Assembly: GCF_000299935.1 (NCBI RefSeq)
Contig: NZ_AMRL01000009.1
Location: 62,001 to 126,000, forward strand
From: Oceanibaculum indicum P24
Lineage (GTDB): Bacteria; Pseudomonadota; Alphaproteobacteria; Oceanibaculales; Oceanibaculaceae
Length of the DNA stretch: 64,000 nucleotides
Direction: 5' to 3'
The notes under the pieces were generated by a model. The model worked only from the letters and a program-made list of their open reading frames with translations. It searched no databases and was not told the DNA's origin. Numbering within the stretch: the first letter of the stretch is position 1; every line of letters starts with the position of its first letter. Of the stretch, positions 44,526 to 53,893 are shown piece after piece. A program made the translations under genes and the position numbers.

Positions 44526-45539
44526 CTACTCCGTCCGTACCGCGCTTTCGTCGAGGATACGCCGCCACAGCCAGGAAAGCTGCGAGGCGTCGTTCACCCG
44601 TTCCAGCTGCTTTGCCGGCACCATGCCGGTGACCGGGCTGTTGCGCTCCGCGATCTTGAAGGTGAAGACGTAGTTTGGCTCCACCCCCATGCGCAGATCG
44701 GTCAGCAGCACGTCGTGGCCTTTGGCGCTGAGCGCGTAATAGCCGCGGCTGAAGGCGGCGACCTTCTCGACCGGCGTGCGGTCCGGCAGGTCTGCTTCCA
44801 GCGCCATGCCGCGCGGGTGGACATGCAGCGGTGCCGCCGCTTGCTCATCGAAGATCGAGCGATAGACATTCACATAGCGGTCGCCATCGATGGCCAGCCC
44901 GCGCCACAGCAGGCTGTTGAAGGGCATCGGGATCATCGTCAGCCGCTCATAGCCCTGTCCGGCTTCGGCCAGCGCCTGCTTCACCTTGGTCTCGGCGATG
45001 CCCTGGGCGGCAAGGGTCCAGCCCAGATAGGCAGTGCTGAGGATCAGCGCTGTGGTGGCGGTGCGGCGCAACCTTGCCCCCCAGCCGCCGGCAATCAGCC
45101 CGGCGATCATCGCCACCAGCAGCGGCAGCGTATAGAGCGGGTCGATGATGAAGATGGAGGAGATACTGACCGGCACGTCGGAGACCGGCCAGAAGATGCG
45201 CGTACCATAGGTGGTGAAGGCATCCAGCAGCGCATGTGTCACCAGGATCAGCCAGACCCCCAGATAACAGGCCAGACGCGAGTCCTTCAGCCGGGAATCC
45301 AGGCGGCGCAGCCCTTCCGCCAGCAGTGGCGACAGCGCGGTCAGCACGAACAGCGAATGGCTGAAGCCGCGATGCGTCACGAAGGCGTCGATCGGGTCGG
45401 CCGAGGGCAGGAGGACATCGAGGTCGGGCAGGGTGCCCAACAGGCCGCCGACAAGGATCGCCCGGCGCGCGCCGATGCGGGGGGCGAGGGCAACCGCGCC
45501 GATGGTGGCGCCAAGGGCGAACTGGGTGACGCTGTCCAT
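44526..45539 (-). CDS. YdjM/YbcI-like membrane protein (putative metal-dependent hydrolase)
   Basis: A 337-residue protein with four to five hydrophobic segments in the first 190 residues and a soluble C-terminal half. PDLDVLLPSADPIDAFVTHRGFSHSL and LVTHALLDAFTTYGTRIFWP carry the conserved His/Asp residues of the LexA-regulated YdjM / DUF457 family, once called metal-dependent hydrolases. True function is not established. The start 45539 gives the family N-terminus MDSVTQFALGATIG. Divergent from prpE. Confidence 0.82.
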   Translation of the reverse strand: MDSVTQFALGATIGAVALAPRIGARRAILVGGLLGTLPDLDVLLPSADPIDAFVTHRGFSHSLFVLTALSPLLAEGLRRLDSRLKDSRLACYLGVWLILVTHALLDAFTTYGTRIFWPVSDVPVSISSIFIIDPLYTLPLLVAMIAGLIAGGWGARLRRTATTALILSTAYLGWTLAAQGIAETKVKQALAEAGQGYERLTMIPMPFNSLLWRGLAIDGDRYVNVYRSIFDEQAAAPLHVHPRGMALEADLPDRTPVEKVAAFSRGYYALSAKGHDVLLTDLRMGVEPNYVFTFKIAERNSPVTGMVPAKQLERVNDASQLSWLWRRILDESAVRTE

Positions 45540-45713
45540 GCTGTATCCGGGATGAAGGAGACGACTTGCCATAAATGTGCGGCGCACCCCGAATGGCAAG
45601 GGCGGGCCACTCTTGGACAAGCAGCCGCCTTGCCTGTCTCCGCCGCGTTACGCAATATATCCGGGCCTGCTGATGCGGGCGGGAGGAAAACGCCACAAAA
45701 AAAGGCGGACGAC

Positions 45714-47615
45714 ATGTCTGGGCGCTATGACGATATCCATCGCCGGTCCCTCGCGGACCCTGACGCATTCTGGGGCGAGGCGGCGGAGCATATTCACTGG
45801 TTCCGGCGGTGGGACCGCGTGCTGGACCATGACCGGCCGCCTTTCACCCGCTGGTTCGTCGGGGGCGAGACAAACATCGCCTATAATGCGCTGGACCGCC
45901 ATGTCGCGGCGGGCCGGGGCGACCAGGCCGCCCTGCTCTATGAAAGCCCGGTCACCAACACGGAATTGCGGCTGACCTACCGGCAGCTGCGCGACCGGGT
46001 GGCGCTGTTCGCCGGTGCGCTGGCCGCGAAAGGTGTAGTCAAGGGCGATCGGGTGGTCATCTACATGCCGATGGTGCCGGAGGCGGTGGTCGCCATGCTG
46101 GCCTGCGTGCGGCTGGGGGCCATTCATTCCGTGGTGTTCGGCGGCTTCGCGGCGAACGAGCTGGCGACCCGCATCGACGATGCCAGGCCGAAGCTGATCG
46201 TCTCAGCCTCCTGCGGCATCGAAGGGCAGAAGGTCATCCCCTACAAGCCGTTGCTGGACGCCGCCATCGACAAGGCGAGCCACAAGCCCGACGCCTGCAT
46301 CATCCTGCAGCGGTCGATGGAGAAAGCGGCACTGAAGCCCGGCCGGGACACTGACTGGCAGGAAGCTGTCGCCGCCGCCAAGCCCGCCGATTGCGTGCCG
46401 GTGAAGGCGACCGACCCGTCCTACATCCTCTACACTTCCGGCACCACCGGCATCCCCAAGGGCGTGGTGCGCGACACTGGCGGCCACATGGTGGCGCTGC
46501 GCTGGTCGATGGAGAATATCTACGCCATGAAACCGGGCGAGGTGTGGTGGACCGCCTCCGATGTCGGCTGGGTGGTTGGTCATTCCTACATCGTCTATGC
46601 GCCGCTGCTGCATGGCCTCACCACCATCCTGTACGAGGGCAAGCCGGTCGGCACGCCCGACGCGGCGGCGTTCTGGCGGGTAATCGCCAAGCATGGCGCG
46701 GTGGCGCTGTTCACCGCCCCCACCGCCTTCCGCGCGATCCGAAAGGAAGACCCGGAGGGCAGTCTGATCGGCCAGCACGATCTGTCGGAGTTCCGCACCC
46801 TGTTCCTGGCCGGGGAGCGCTGCGACCCGAACACGCTGGAATGGGCGGAGGAGAAGCTGGGGGTGCCGGTCATCGACCATTGGTGGCAGACCGAGACCGG
46901 CTGGCCGATCTGTGCGAACTGCATGGGTATCGAGCGGTTTCCGGTGAAGCCGGGCAGCGCCACCAAGCCGGTGCCTGGCTGGAACGTGCAGGTGGTGGAT
47001 GCCCATGCGCAGCCGGTGAAACGCGGCGAGATCGGCGCGCTGGTGATGAAGCTGCCGCTGCCGCCGGGTAGCCTGCAGACGCTCTGGCACAATGATGCCG
47101 GGTTCGAGAAATCCTACATGTCGGACTATCCCGGCCACTACAAGACCGGCGATGCCGGCTATATCGACGAGGATGGCTATGTCTTCGTGATGAGCCGCAC
47201 CGACGACATCATCAATGTCGCCGGCCATCGCCTGTCCACCGGCGCGATGGAGGAGGTGCTGGCGCGCCATCCCGACGTGGCGGAATGCGCTGTGATCGGC
47301 GTCGCCGACGCGCTGAAGGGTCAGCTGCCGCTGGGCATGATGGTTCTGAAGGCCGGTGTCAGCCGCCCGCATGAGGAGATCGCGCGCGAGGTGGTGCAGA
47401 TGGTGCGCGAGGCTATCGGCCCGGTCGCCGCCTTCAAGACCGCGCTGGTGGTGGACCGCCTTCCCAAGACCCGGTCCGGCAAGATATTGCGCGGCACCAT
47501 GCAGAAGATCGCCGATGGCGAGAGCTATCGCATGCCGGCGACCATCGACGATCCGGCGATCCTGTCGGAAATCGGCGGCCGGCTGAACGATGCCGGCTAT
47601 CCGCAGAAGGAATGA
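45714..47615 (+). CDS. prpE: Propionyl-CoA synthetase (acetyl-CoA synthetase family)
   Basis: A 633-residue acyl-adenylate-forming ligase. SYILYTSGTTGIPKGVVRDTGGH (P-loop-like motif) and WWTASDVGWVVGHSYIVYAPL match PrpE; KTRSGKILRGTMQ near the end holds the catalytic Lys. It activates propionate, perhaps also acetate or acrylate. Length is that of PrpE. Start ATG 45714 has AAGGCGG upstream; the frame is open for a long way further but that part is antisense to the YdjM-like gene. No methylcitrate genes are adjacent. Confidence 0.9.
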   Translation: MSGRYDDIHRRSLADPDAFWGEAAEHIHWFRRWDRVLDHDRPPFTRWFVGGETNIAYNALDRHVAAGRGDQAALLYESPVTNTELRLTYRQLRDRVALFAGALAAKGVVKGDRVVIYMPMVPEAVVAMLACVRLGAIHSVVFGGFAANELATRIDDARPKLIVSASCGIEGQKVIPYKPLLDAAIDKASHKPDACIILQRSMEKAALKPGRDTDWQEAVAAAKPADCVPVKATDPSYILYTSGTTGIPKGVVRDTGGHMVALRWSMENIYAMKPGEVWWTASDVGWVVGHSYIVYAPLLHGLTTILYEGKPVGTPDAAAFWRVIAKHGAVALFTAPTAFRAIRKEDPEGSLIGQHDLSEFRTLFLAGERCDPNTLEWAEEKLGVPVIDHWWQTETGWPICANCMGIERFPVKPGSATKPVPGWNVQVVDAHAQPVKRGEIGALVMKLPLPPGSLQTLWHNDAGFEKSYMSDYPGHYKTGDAGYIDEDGYVFVMSRTDDIINVAGHRLSTGAMEEVLARHPDVAECAVIGVADALKGQLPLGMMVLKAGVSRPHEEIAREVVQMVREAIGPVAAFKTALVVDRLPKTRSGKILRGTMQKIADGESYRMPATIDDPAILSEIGGRLNDAGYPQKE

Positions 47616-47625
47616 GTGGCGGCGC

Positions 47626-49056
47626 TCACTCCGCGCTGAGCGGCCGTTCCTGCCCGCCGGGCATCGTCATCGACGGGTCGTAGAGCCGCACGGCATTGCG
47701 CCCGGAATTCTTCGCGGCATAGAGCGCCATATCGGCCCGGCGCAGCAGTTCGGTCGGATCGACCTGCGCCCATTCCTCGTCATCCTGCTTGCTGGCGATG
47801 CCGATGCTGACGGTGATCGGGATGTCCACATTGCCTTCCGGCGCGTGGAAGGTCTCGCCGGCGATGCGGCTGCGCAGCCGTTCGGCAACGCGTTCGGCAA
47901 TCGCGCGGTCGGCGTCCGGCATGACGATGACGAACTCCTCGCCGCCCAGCCGGGCGACAAGGTCGAAATTGCGCACATTCTTCATGATCCGGTCGGCCAG
48001 TTCGCGCAGCACGGCATCGCCCGCGCTGTGGCCATGCTGGTCGTTCACCTGCTTGAAATAGTCGATATCCATCAGCAGGATCGACATGTCCTTGTGGCTG
48101 TCGCCGCTGCGTGCGGTCAGCCCCTTCAGATGGCTGTAGAGATAGCGCCGGTTATAGAGGCCGGTCAGACTGTCGGTCAGCGCCAGCGACAGGCTCTGCT
48201 GGTAGTTCTCGCGCAGCCGGTCCTGATAGCGCCGCCGGCGGATCTGCGTGCGCACGCGCGCCAGCAGCTCGTTACGGTCGATCGGCTTCAGCAGATAATC
48301 GTTCACGCCGATATCCATCGCCTTGGCGATGCGCTGCATCTCGTCTTCCTCGGCGACCAGCAGGATGGGCAGCTGGCGGCTCTTCTCCTGCGCGCGCAGC
48401 TGCGAGCAGAACCGCAAGGCATCGTCGCCATTCAGGGCGAGGCTGGTGATGACCAGATCGTGGCAGCCATTGCGCACCGCTTCCAGACCGGCGGCGGCGG
48501 TGGCCGCCGTCTCGATATTGTCGGAATCGATCTGCAGCACTTCCTTGATGTTGGCGATGTCGATGGAGTTGTCCTCCACGATCAGCACCGAGGCGCGCCG
48601 CACATCGACGGCTTCGGAGCCTGCGCCCAGCATCAGACCCAGCTGGTGCGAGGTTTCCTCGCGCAGGCGCAGCTCGTCGGTCATCGTCTTCAGCCGGATC
48701 AGCGAGCGCACGCGCGCGAACAGCGCGATGTCGTTCACCGGCTTGGTCAGGAAATCGTCGGCGCCCGCCTCCAGCCCGCGCACGCGGTCGCTGGCATCGG
48801 ACAGGGCGGTCACCATGACGACCGGGATGTGGTGGGTGGTGGCTTCCGCCTTCAGCCGGCGGCAGGTCTCGAACCCGTCCATGCCCGGCATCATCACGTC
48901 CAGCAGGATCAGGTCAGGGGAATCGCCCGCGGCGAGGCGCAGCGCGTCGCTGCCGTTGGTCGCACTGATGACGTCGAAATATTCCGCCGACAGCTTGGCT
49001 TCCAGCAGGCGGATATTCGGTGCGACATCATCGACAACTAGGACACGGCCGGGCAT
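47626..49056 (-). CDS. pleD: PleD-type response regulator diguanylate cyclase
   Basis: A 476-residue protein: receiver 1 (1-125, phospho-Asp in LILLDVMMPGMDG), a degenerate receiver 2 (about 155-275, no phosphorylatable Asp in the LVITSLAL segment), and a GGDEF domain (about 310-455). The active site is GGEEF, with the inhibitory site RNFD five residues upstream, so c-di-GMP synthesis under product inhibition is expected. This is the exact architecture of Caulobacter PleD, which controls the switch from motile to sessile state. Starts 6 bases after divK. Confidence 0.95.
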   Translation of the reverse strand: MPGRVLVVDDVAPNIRLLEAKLSAEYFDVISATNGSDALRLAAGDSPDLILLDVMMPGMDGFETCRRLKAEATTHHIPVVMVTALSDASDRVRGLEAGADDFLTKPVNDIALFARVRSLIRLKTMTDELRLREETSHQLGLMLGAGSEAVDVRRASVLIVEDNSIDIANIKEVLQIDSDNIETAATAAAGLEAVRNGCHDLVITSLALNGDDALRFCSQLRAQEKSRQLPILLVAEEDEMQRIAKAMDIGVNDYLLKPIDRNELLARVRTQIRRRRYQDRLRENYQQSLSLALTDSLTGLYNRRYLYSHLKGLTARSGDSHKDMSILLMDIDYFKQVNDQHGHSAGDAVLRELADRIMKNVRNFDLVARLGGEEFVIVMPDADRAIAERVAERLRSRIAGETFHAPEGNVDIPITVSIGIASKQDDEEWAQVDPTELLRRADMALYAAKNSGRNAVRLYDPSMTMPGGQERPLSAE

Positions 49057-49062
49057 AGCACG

Positions 49063-49428
49063 TCAGTTCAAGAATTTCTGGACGGTCTCAAGAAAGTTCT
49101 GCACCGAAATAGGCTTGGCGATGTAGGCCTCGCAGCCGCCCTCGCGAATCTTTTCCTCATCGCCCTTCATGGCGAAGGCGGTGACCGCGATCACCGGGAT
49201 CGCCTTCAGCCGGTCATCCTCCTTGATCCATTTTGTGACTTCCAGCCCGGATACCTCCGGCAGCTGGATATCCATCAGGATCAGGTCGGGGCGCTTGTCA
49301 CGGGCGATTTTCAGCGCTTCCATGCCGTCCCTGGTCTGCAGGATATTATAGCCGTGTGCCTCGAGCAGATCATGAAACAGTTTCATGTTCAGCTCGTTGT
49401 CCTCGACGATCAGCACGGTCTTCGCCAT
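49063..49428 (-). CDS. divK: Single-domain response regulator DivK
   Basis: A 121-residue receiver domain with no output part. The phospho-acceptor is Asp53 in [13 protein letters not shown]; acidic pocket VEDNE and the KPIS lysine are present. DivK links cell-cycle kinases (DivJ, PleC) to CtrA control in alphaproteobacteria. Start ATG 49428 follows GGGGGGACA; ATG 49443 would add 5 residues. Pairs with pleD in one operon, as in many alphaproteobacteria. Confidence 0.95.
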   Translation of the reverse strand: MAKTVLIVEDNELNMKLFHDLLEAHGYNILQTRDGMEALKIARDKRPDLILMDIQLPEVSGLEVTKWIKEDDRLKAIPVIAVTAFAMKGDEEKIREGGCEAYIAKPISVQNFLETVQKFLN

Positions 49429-49581
49429 TGTCCCCCCAGTCATGCGCGACCCGACGCCCTGTCCCCTTCGAAGAGACGGATATTTATGAACGCGAAGGTC
49501 AGCTTACAGTAGATTTTACGTAAGACCATCAAGCTTTTCTGACGAAAAAAGACGCTATGCGGTGGATAGGGAAATAGGGCG

Positions 49582-50499
49582 ATGCGGATCGGGATCGATC
49601 TGGGCGGCACGAAAATCGAGATCGCGGCCCTGGACGAGGCGGATGGCGCGGTGCTGGCGCGCGAGCGTATCGCGACACCGCGCGGCGATTATGACGCGAC
49701 CATCGCCGCCATCCGCGATCTGGTGGCCGGCATGGAGGCCAGGCTGGGCCGGGGTGGCACCGTCGGCATCGGCGTTCCGGGCGCGATCTCCCCGGCCAGC
49801 GGGCTGGTGAAGAACGCCAACTCGACCTGGCTGATCGGCCGGCCCTTCGACCGCGATCTGGAGGTGGCACTGGGCCGCCCGGTGCGGTTGGCCAACGATG
49901 CCAACTGCTTTGCCCTGTCGGAGGCGGTGGACGGGTCCGCCGCCGGTGCCGCGATCATGTTCGGCGTTATCCTTGGCACCGGGGTCGGCGGCGGCATCGT
50001 CGTGAATGGCCGGGTGCTGACCGGGGCGAACGCGATCTCCGGCGAATGGGGGCATAATCCGCTGCCCTGGCCCGAAGATACCGAAAGGCCGGGGCCAGCC
50101 TGCTATTGCGGTCGTCATGGCTGTATCGAGACCTTCCTGTCCGGGCCGGGCCTCGCCGCCGATCACCAGCGCGCCACCGGCACCGCGATGAGCGCGGAGG
50201 ATGTCGTGGCGGCGGCAGCGGGGGGCGATGCAGCGGCGGAAGCGACCATGCGCCGCTATGAGGACCGGCTGGCCCGCGCGCTGGCGCATCTGGTCAATAT
50301 CCTGGACCCTGAGGTGATCGTGCTGGGTGGCGGCCTGTCGGGCCTGCCGCGCCTCTATGAGGCGGTGCCGCGCCTGTGGGGGCGGTACATCTTCTCCGAC
50401 CATGTGGCGACCCGCCTGCTGTCGCCGGTGCATGGCGATGCCGGCGGCGTGCGCGGCGCGGCCTGGCTGTGGCCCCCGGAACGGAACGACCGCAGATGA
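49582..50499 (+). CDS. ROK-family sugar kinase (fructokinase/N-acetylglucosamine kinase type)
   Basis: A 305-residue kinase. IGIDLGGTKIEIAALD is the ATP-binding start, NDANCFALSEA carries the catalytic Asp, and GEWGHNPLPWP ... CYCGRHGCIETFLSGPG is the ROK zinc motif (His plus Cys residues). Sequence features are closest to the NagK/Mak subgroup; the exact sugar is not certain. Its stop overlaps the dinB start as ATGA. Confidence 0.9.
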   Translation: MRIGIDLGGTKIEIAALDEADGAVLARERIATPRGDYDATIAAIRDLVAGMEARLGRGGTVGIGVPGAISPASGLVKNANSTWLIGRPFDRDLEVALGRPVRLANDANCFALSEAVDGSAAGAAIMFGVILGTGVGGGIVVNGRVLTGANAISGEWGHNPLPWPEDTERPGPACYCGRHGCIETFLSGPGLAADHQRATGTAMSAEDVVAAAAGGDAAAEATMRRYEDRLARALAHLVNILDPEVIVLGGGLSGLPRLYEAVPRLWGRYIFSDHVATRLLSPVHGDAGGVRGAAWLWPPERNDRR

Positions 50500-51764
50500 C
50501 AGGGCTGTGCCGGGAGTGCGGCCATGTACTGCCGGAGAGTTGGGCGGCGCCGCGCTGCCCCGCCTGCGGCTCGCCGCGGCTGATCCGCCATGCCGAACTG
50601 GACACGCTGTCCATCGCGCATCTGGATTGTGACGCCTTCTATGCCAGCGTGGAAAAGCGCGACGATCCCAGCTTGCGGGACCGGCCGGTGCTGATCGGCG
50701 GCGGCAAGCGCGGCGTCGTCTCGGCGGCCTGCTACATCGCCCGCATCTATGGCTGTCGCTCGGCCATGCCGATGTTCAAGGCGCTGAAACTGTGCCCCGA
50801 CGCCGTGGTCATCAAGCCGAACATGGAGAAGTACAGCGCCGTCGGGCGGCAGGTCCGCGCGCTGATGCTGGACACCACGCCGCTGGTGCAGCCGCTGTCA
50901 ATCGACGAGGCATTCCTCGATTTGTCGGGGACGGAGAAGCTGCACAAGGGCAGCCCGGCGCACACGCTGGTCCTGCTGGTGCGGCGCATCGAGCGGGAGA
51001 TCGGCATCACCGTCTCCATCGGCCTCAGCTATAACAAGTTCCTGGCGAAGATCGCCTCCGACCTCGACAAGCCGCGCGGCTTCGCCATCGTCGGCAAGAC
51101 CGAGGCGCGGGACTTCCTGGCCCGCCAGCCGGTCTCGCTGATCTGGGGTGTCGGGCAGAGCCTGCAGGCGCGGCTGGTGAAGGATGGCATCACCCATATC
51201 GCGCAGCTGCAGGAGCTGGACGAGCGCACGCTGATCGCCCGCTACGGCGCGATGGGGCAGCGGCTGTTCCATTTCGCGCGCGGCATCGATGATCGCAAGG
51301 TGGAGCCGGAACGCGAAACCAAGAGCATCTCCGCCGAGACCACTTTCGATGATGATATCGCAGACCCGGAGGCGCTGCGCCCGATCCTGTGGCGGCTGTC
51401 GGAGAAGCTGGCGAAACGGCTGAAGGGCGAAGGCTTTGCCGCCGCCGGCATCACGCTGAAGCTGAAGACGGCGGATTTCCGGCTGCTGACCCGCAGCCGC
51501 CGGCTCGACAGCCCGACCCTGCTGGCCGAACGGCTCTATCGCGCTGCCCTGTCGCTGCTGGAGAAGGAGGCGACGGGCACCTCCTTCCGGCTGATCGGCA
51601 TTGGCGCCAGCGCGCTGGCCGACCCCGCCGATGCCGATCCGCCCGATCTGGTCGATCCCGACCGCGAGCGGCAGAAGAAGATCGAGGGCGCGATGGACGC
51701 GGTGCGCAAGAAGCTGGGCGATGCGGCCATCCTGAAGGGACGGGGCTTTCCGGGGAAACGGTAG
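50496..51764 (+). CDS. dinB: DNA polymerase IV (Y family) with N-terminal zinc ribbon
   Basis: A 422-residue translesion polymerase. SIAHLDCDAFYASVEKRDDP and LSIDEAFLDLSG contain the catalytic acidic residues; GLSYNKFLAKIASDLDKP is typical. The first about 30 residues form a small metal-binding module with CxxC pairs (CRECGH and RCPACGS) absent from E. coli DinB. The little-finger domain ends about residue 365; the final residues do not show a clear clamp-binding motif to me. Translationally coupled to the ROK kinase by ATGA. Confidence 0.93.
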   Translation: MTGLCRECGHVLPESWAAPRCPACGSPRLIRHAELDTLSIAHLDCDAFYASVEKRDDPSLRDRPVLIGGGKRGVVSAACYIARIYGCRSAMPMFKALKLCPDAVVIKPNMEKYSAVGRQVRALMLDTTPLVQPLSIDEAFLDLSGTEKLHKGSPAHTLVLLVRRIEREIGITVSIGLSYNKFLAKIASDLDKPRGFAIVGKTEARDFLARQPVSLIWGVGQSLQARLVKDGITHIAQLQELDERTLIARYGAMGQRLFHFARGIDDRKVEPERETKSISAETTFDDDIADPEALRPILWRLSEKLAKRLKGEGFAAAGITLKLKTADFRLLTRSRRLDSPTLLAERLYRAALSLLEKEATGTSFRLIGIGASALADPADADPPDLVDPDRERQKKIEGAMDAVRKKLGDAAILKGRGFPGKR

Positions 51765-51785
51765 ACTTACCTCTTCTCACTGCAT

Positions 51786-51886
51786 GTCATTCCCGGCCTT
51801 GTGCCGGGAATCCAGGCCTCCGCTTACTCGACCATCGATCCAGTGGGCTGAAATCTGGACCCCCGGGACAAGCCCGGGGGTGACGG
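51786..51886. repeat. Intergenic palindromic repeat, family B
   Basis: Two arms face each other: GTCATTCCCGGC...GCCGGGAATCCAG (51786-51815) and CTGGACCCCCGGG...CCCGGGGGTGACGG (51855-51886), each itself a hairpin, so the whole can fold as a cruciform. Such elements are common in alphaproteobacterial intergenic DNA. It occupies the middle of the 281-base gap between dinB and the acyl-CoA ligase gene; the rest of that gap shows only the ligase ribosome site. Confidence 0.85.
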
Positions 51887-52045
51887 CCTGTATTAGTGGT
51901 GCCTGTCCGGGGATAGGAATTAAATCGACATCGGGTAAAGGCGTGGCCTGTCGGGCAAACGGTAGGCGCGCCCCGCATTGCCAGCGCCGCCGCCGCCCGC
52001 TAGCCTTGCCGGCAAAGAAGAATCAACACAGGGCAGGAAGCGAGC

Positions 52046-53671
52046 ATGACGAACCCCTATGCGCGGGATATGGACAAGAACGCGGCCAACTACACGCCGC
52101 TCTCCCCACTGTCCTTTCTGGAGCGCACGGCTTCGGTCTACCCCGACCGTATCGGCGTGGTGCATGGAACGCTGAAACGAACCTGGCGGGAAATCTACCG
52201 GCGCAGCCGGCGGCTGGCCTCTGCACTGGCGCAGCATGGCATCGGTAAGGGCGACACGGTGGCGGTCATGGCGCCCAACGTGCCGGAGATGGTGGAATGC
52301 CATTTCGGCGTGCCGATGGCGGGCGCCGTGCTGAACGCGCTGAACACAAGGCTGGATGCGGCCACCATCGCCTTCATCCTGGAGCACGGCGAGGCGAAGG
52401 TGCTGATCACCGACCGGGAATTCGCGGGCACCATCGCCGCCGCCCTGAAGCAGGTGCGGGTCCGGCCGCTGGTGATCGATATCGACGATCCGCTCTATGA
52501 CGGGCCGGGCGAGCATCTGGGCAGCCTGGATTACGAAGCCTTCATCGCCGATGGCGACCCGGATTTCGCCTGGCACTTGCCGGCGGATGAATGGGACGCG
52601 ATCTCGCTGAACTATACCTCCGGCACCACGGGCGATCCGAAGGGCGTGGTCTATCACCATCGCGGCGCCTATCTGAACGCGCTGGGCAATGTGCTGGCCT
52701 GGAACATGCCGCGCCATGCCGTCTATCTGTGGACGCTGCCGATGTTCCACTGCAATGGCTGGTGCTTCCCCTGGACGGTGACCGCCCAGGCCGGCACCCA
52801 TGTCTGCCTGCGCCGGGTGGAGGCGAAGGCGATCTACGATGCCTTTGCCGATCATGGCGTCACCCATCTGTGCGGCGCCCCCATCGTCATGGGACTGCTG
52901 GTGAACGCGAAGCCGGAGGAGCGGCGCGACTTCCCGCAGCAGGTGGAGATGATGACCGCCGCCGCCCCGCCGCCGGCCAGCATCATCCAGGGCATGGAGG
53001 CGCTGGGCATCAAGGTCACCCACGTCTATGGGCTGACCGAGGTCTATGGCCCGGTGGTGGTCTGCGCCTGGCAGCCGGAATGGGATACCCTGCCGGTGGA
53101 GGAGCAGGCCCGCATCAAGGCGCGCCAGGGGGTGAATTATCCGGTGCTGGAAGGGCTCATGGTGGCGGACCCGGAGACGCTGGCCCCGGTGCCGGCGGAT
53201 GCGGCGACCATGGGCGAGGTGTTCATGCGCGGCAATGTCGTCATGAAGGGGTATCTGAAGAACCCGGCCGCGACCGAAAAGGCGTTCAGGGGCGGCTGGT
53301 TCCATACCGGCGATCTGGGCGTGCTGCACCCGGACGGTTATGTCGAGCTGAAGGACCGGTCCAAGGACATCATCATTTCCGGCGGCGAGAACATCTCCAC
53401 CATCGAGGTGGAAGGCGTGCTCTACCGCCATCCCGCCGTGATGGAGGCCGCCGTGGTCGCAAGGCCGGACGAGAAATGGGGCGAGACCCCGTGCGCCTTC
53501 GTCAACCCGAAGCCGGGGCAGAGCGTCACCGAGGCGGAGATCATCGCCTTCTGCCGGCAGCATCTGGCCGGCTTCAAGGTGCCGAAGACAGTGATCTTTG
53601 GCGATTTGCCGAAGACCAGCACCGGCAAGGTGCAGAAATTCGTCCTGCGCGACAAGGCACGGGAATTGTGA
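52046..53671 (+). CDS. Medium-chain acyl-CoA ligase (AMP-binding family)
   Basis: A 541-residue acyl-adenylate ligase. LNYTSGTTGDPKGVVYHHRGAY is the nucleotide loop, HVYGLTEVYGP the second core motif, GWFHTGDLGVLHPDGYVELKDR the hinge, and PKTSTGKVQKF the catalytic Lys. The type with 'TLPMFHCNGWCFPW' includes medium-chain and methylmercaptopropionate (DmdB) CoA ligases; the substrate is not certain. AGGAAGCGAGC precedes the ATG. It faces the mccA gene across a repeat. Confidence 0.88.
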   Translation: MTNPYARDMDKNAANYTPLSPLSFLERTASVYPDRIGVVHGTLKRTWREIYRRSRRLASALAQHGIGKGDTVAVMAPNVPEMVECHFGVPMAGAVLNALNTRLDAATIAFILEHGEAKVLITDREFAGTIAAALKQVRVRPLVIDIDDPLYDGPGEHLGSLDYEAFIADGDPDFAWHLPADEWDAISLNYTSGTTGDPKGVVYHHRGAYLNALGNVLAWNMPRHAVYLWTLPMFHCNGWCFPWTVTAQAGTHVCLRRVEAKAIYDAFADHGVTHLCGAPIVMGLLVNAKPEERRDFPQQVEMMTAAAPPPASIIQGMEALGIKVTHVYGLTEVYGPVVVCAWQPEWDTLPVEEQARIKARQGVNYPVLEGLMVADPETLAPVPADAATMGEVFMRGNVVMKGYLKNPAATEKAFRGGWFHTGDLGVLHPDGYVELKDRSKDIIISGGENISTIEVEGVLYRHPAVMEAAVVARPDEKWGETPCAFVNPKPGQSVTEAEIIAFCRQHLAGFKVPKTVIFGDLPKTSTGKVQKFVLRDKAREL

Positions 53672-53687
53672 GGGGGAGCGTCAATCT

Positions 53688-53859
53688 CCCCTCACCCAGC
53701 CTCGGCTAGGCTCGTTCCTCGCCAAGCCTCGACATCCCTCTCCCCTTCCGGGGCGAGGGATTTCATAAAGGGCTTTTTCCTTTCCCTCGCCCCCTTGGGG
53801 GAGAGGGTTGGTGAGCCTTATCGAGCCAAAGGCGAGATTAGGCGAGGCTGGGTGAGGGG
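53688..53859. repeat. Intergenic palindromic repeat, family A copy 2
   Basis: Bounded by a perfect 17-bp inverted repeat CCCCTCACCCAGCCTCG (53688-53704) / CGAGGCTGGGTGAGGGG (53843-53859). Inside are two hairpins (CCCTCTCCCC...GGGGCGAGGG and CCCTCGCCCCC...GGGGGAGAGGG) and an inner part AGCCTTATCGAG...GAGATTAGGCGAGGCTGGG similar to the copy at 44372-44520. Lies between the convergent ligase and mccA genes. Confidence 0.88.
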
Positions 53860-53893
53860 GTAACTTTGGGTAGAGAAGTCGGGTCCTACCTTC

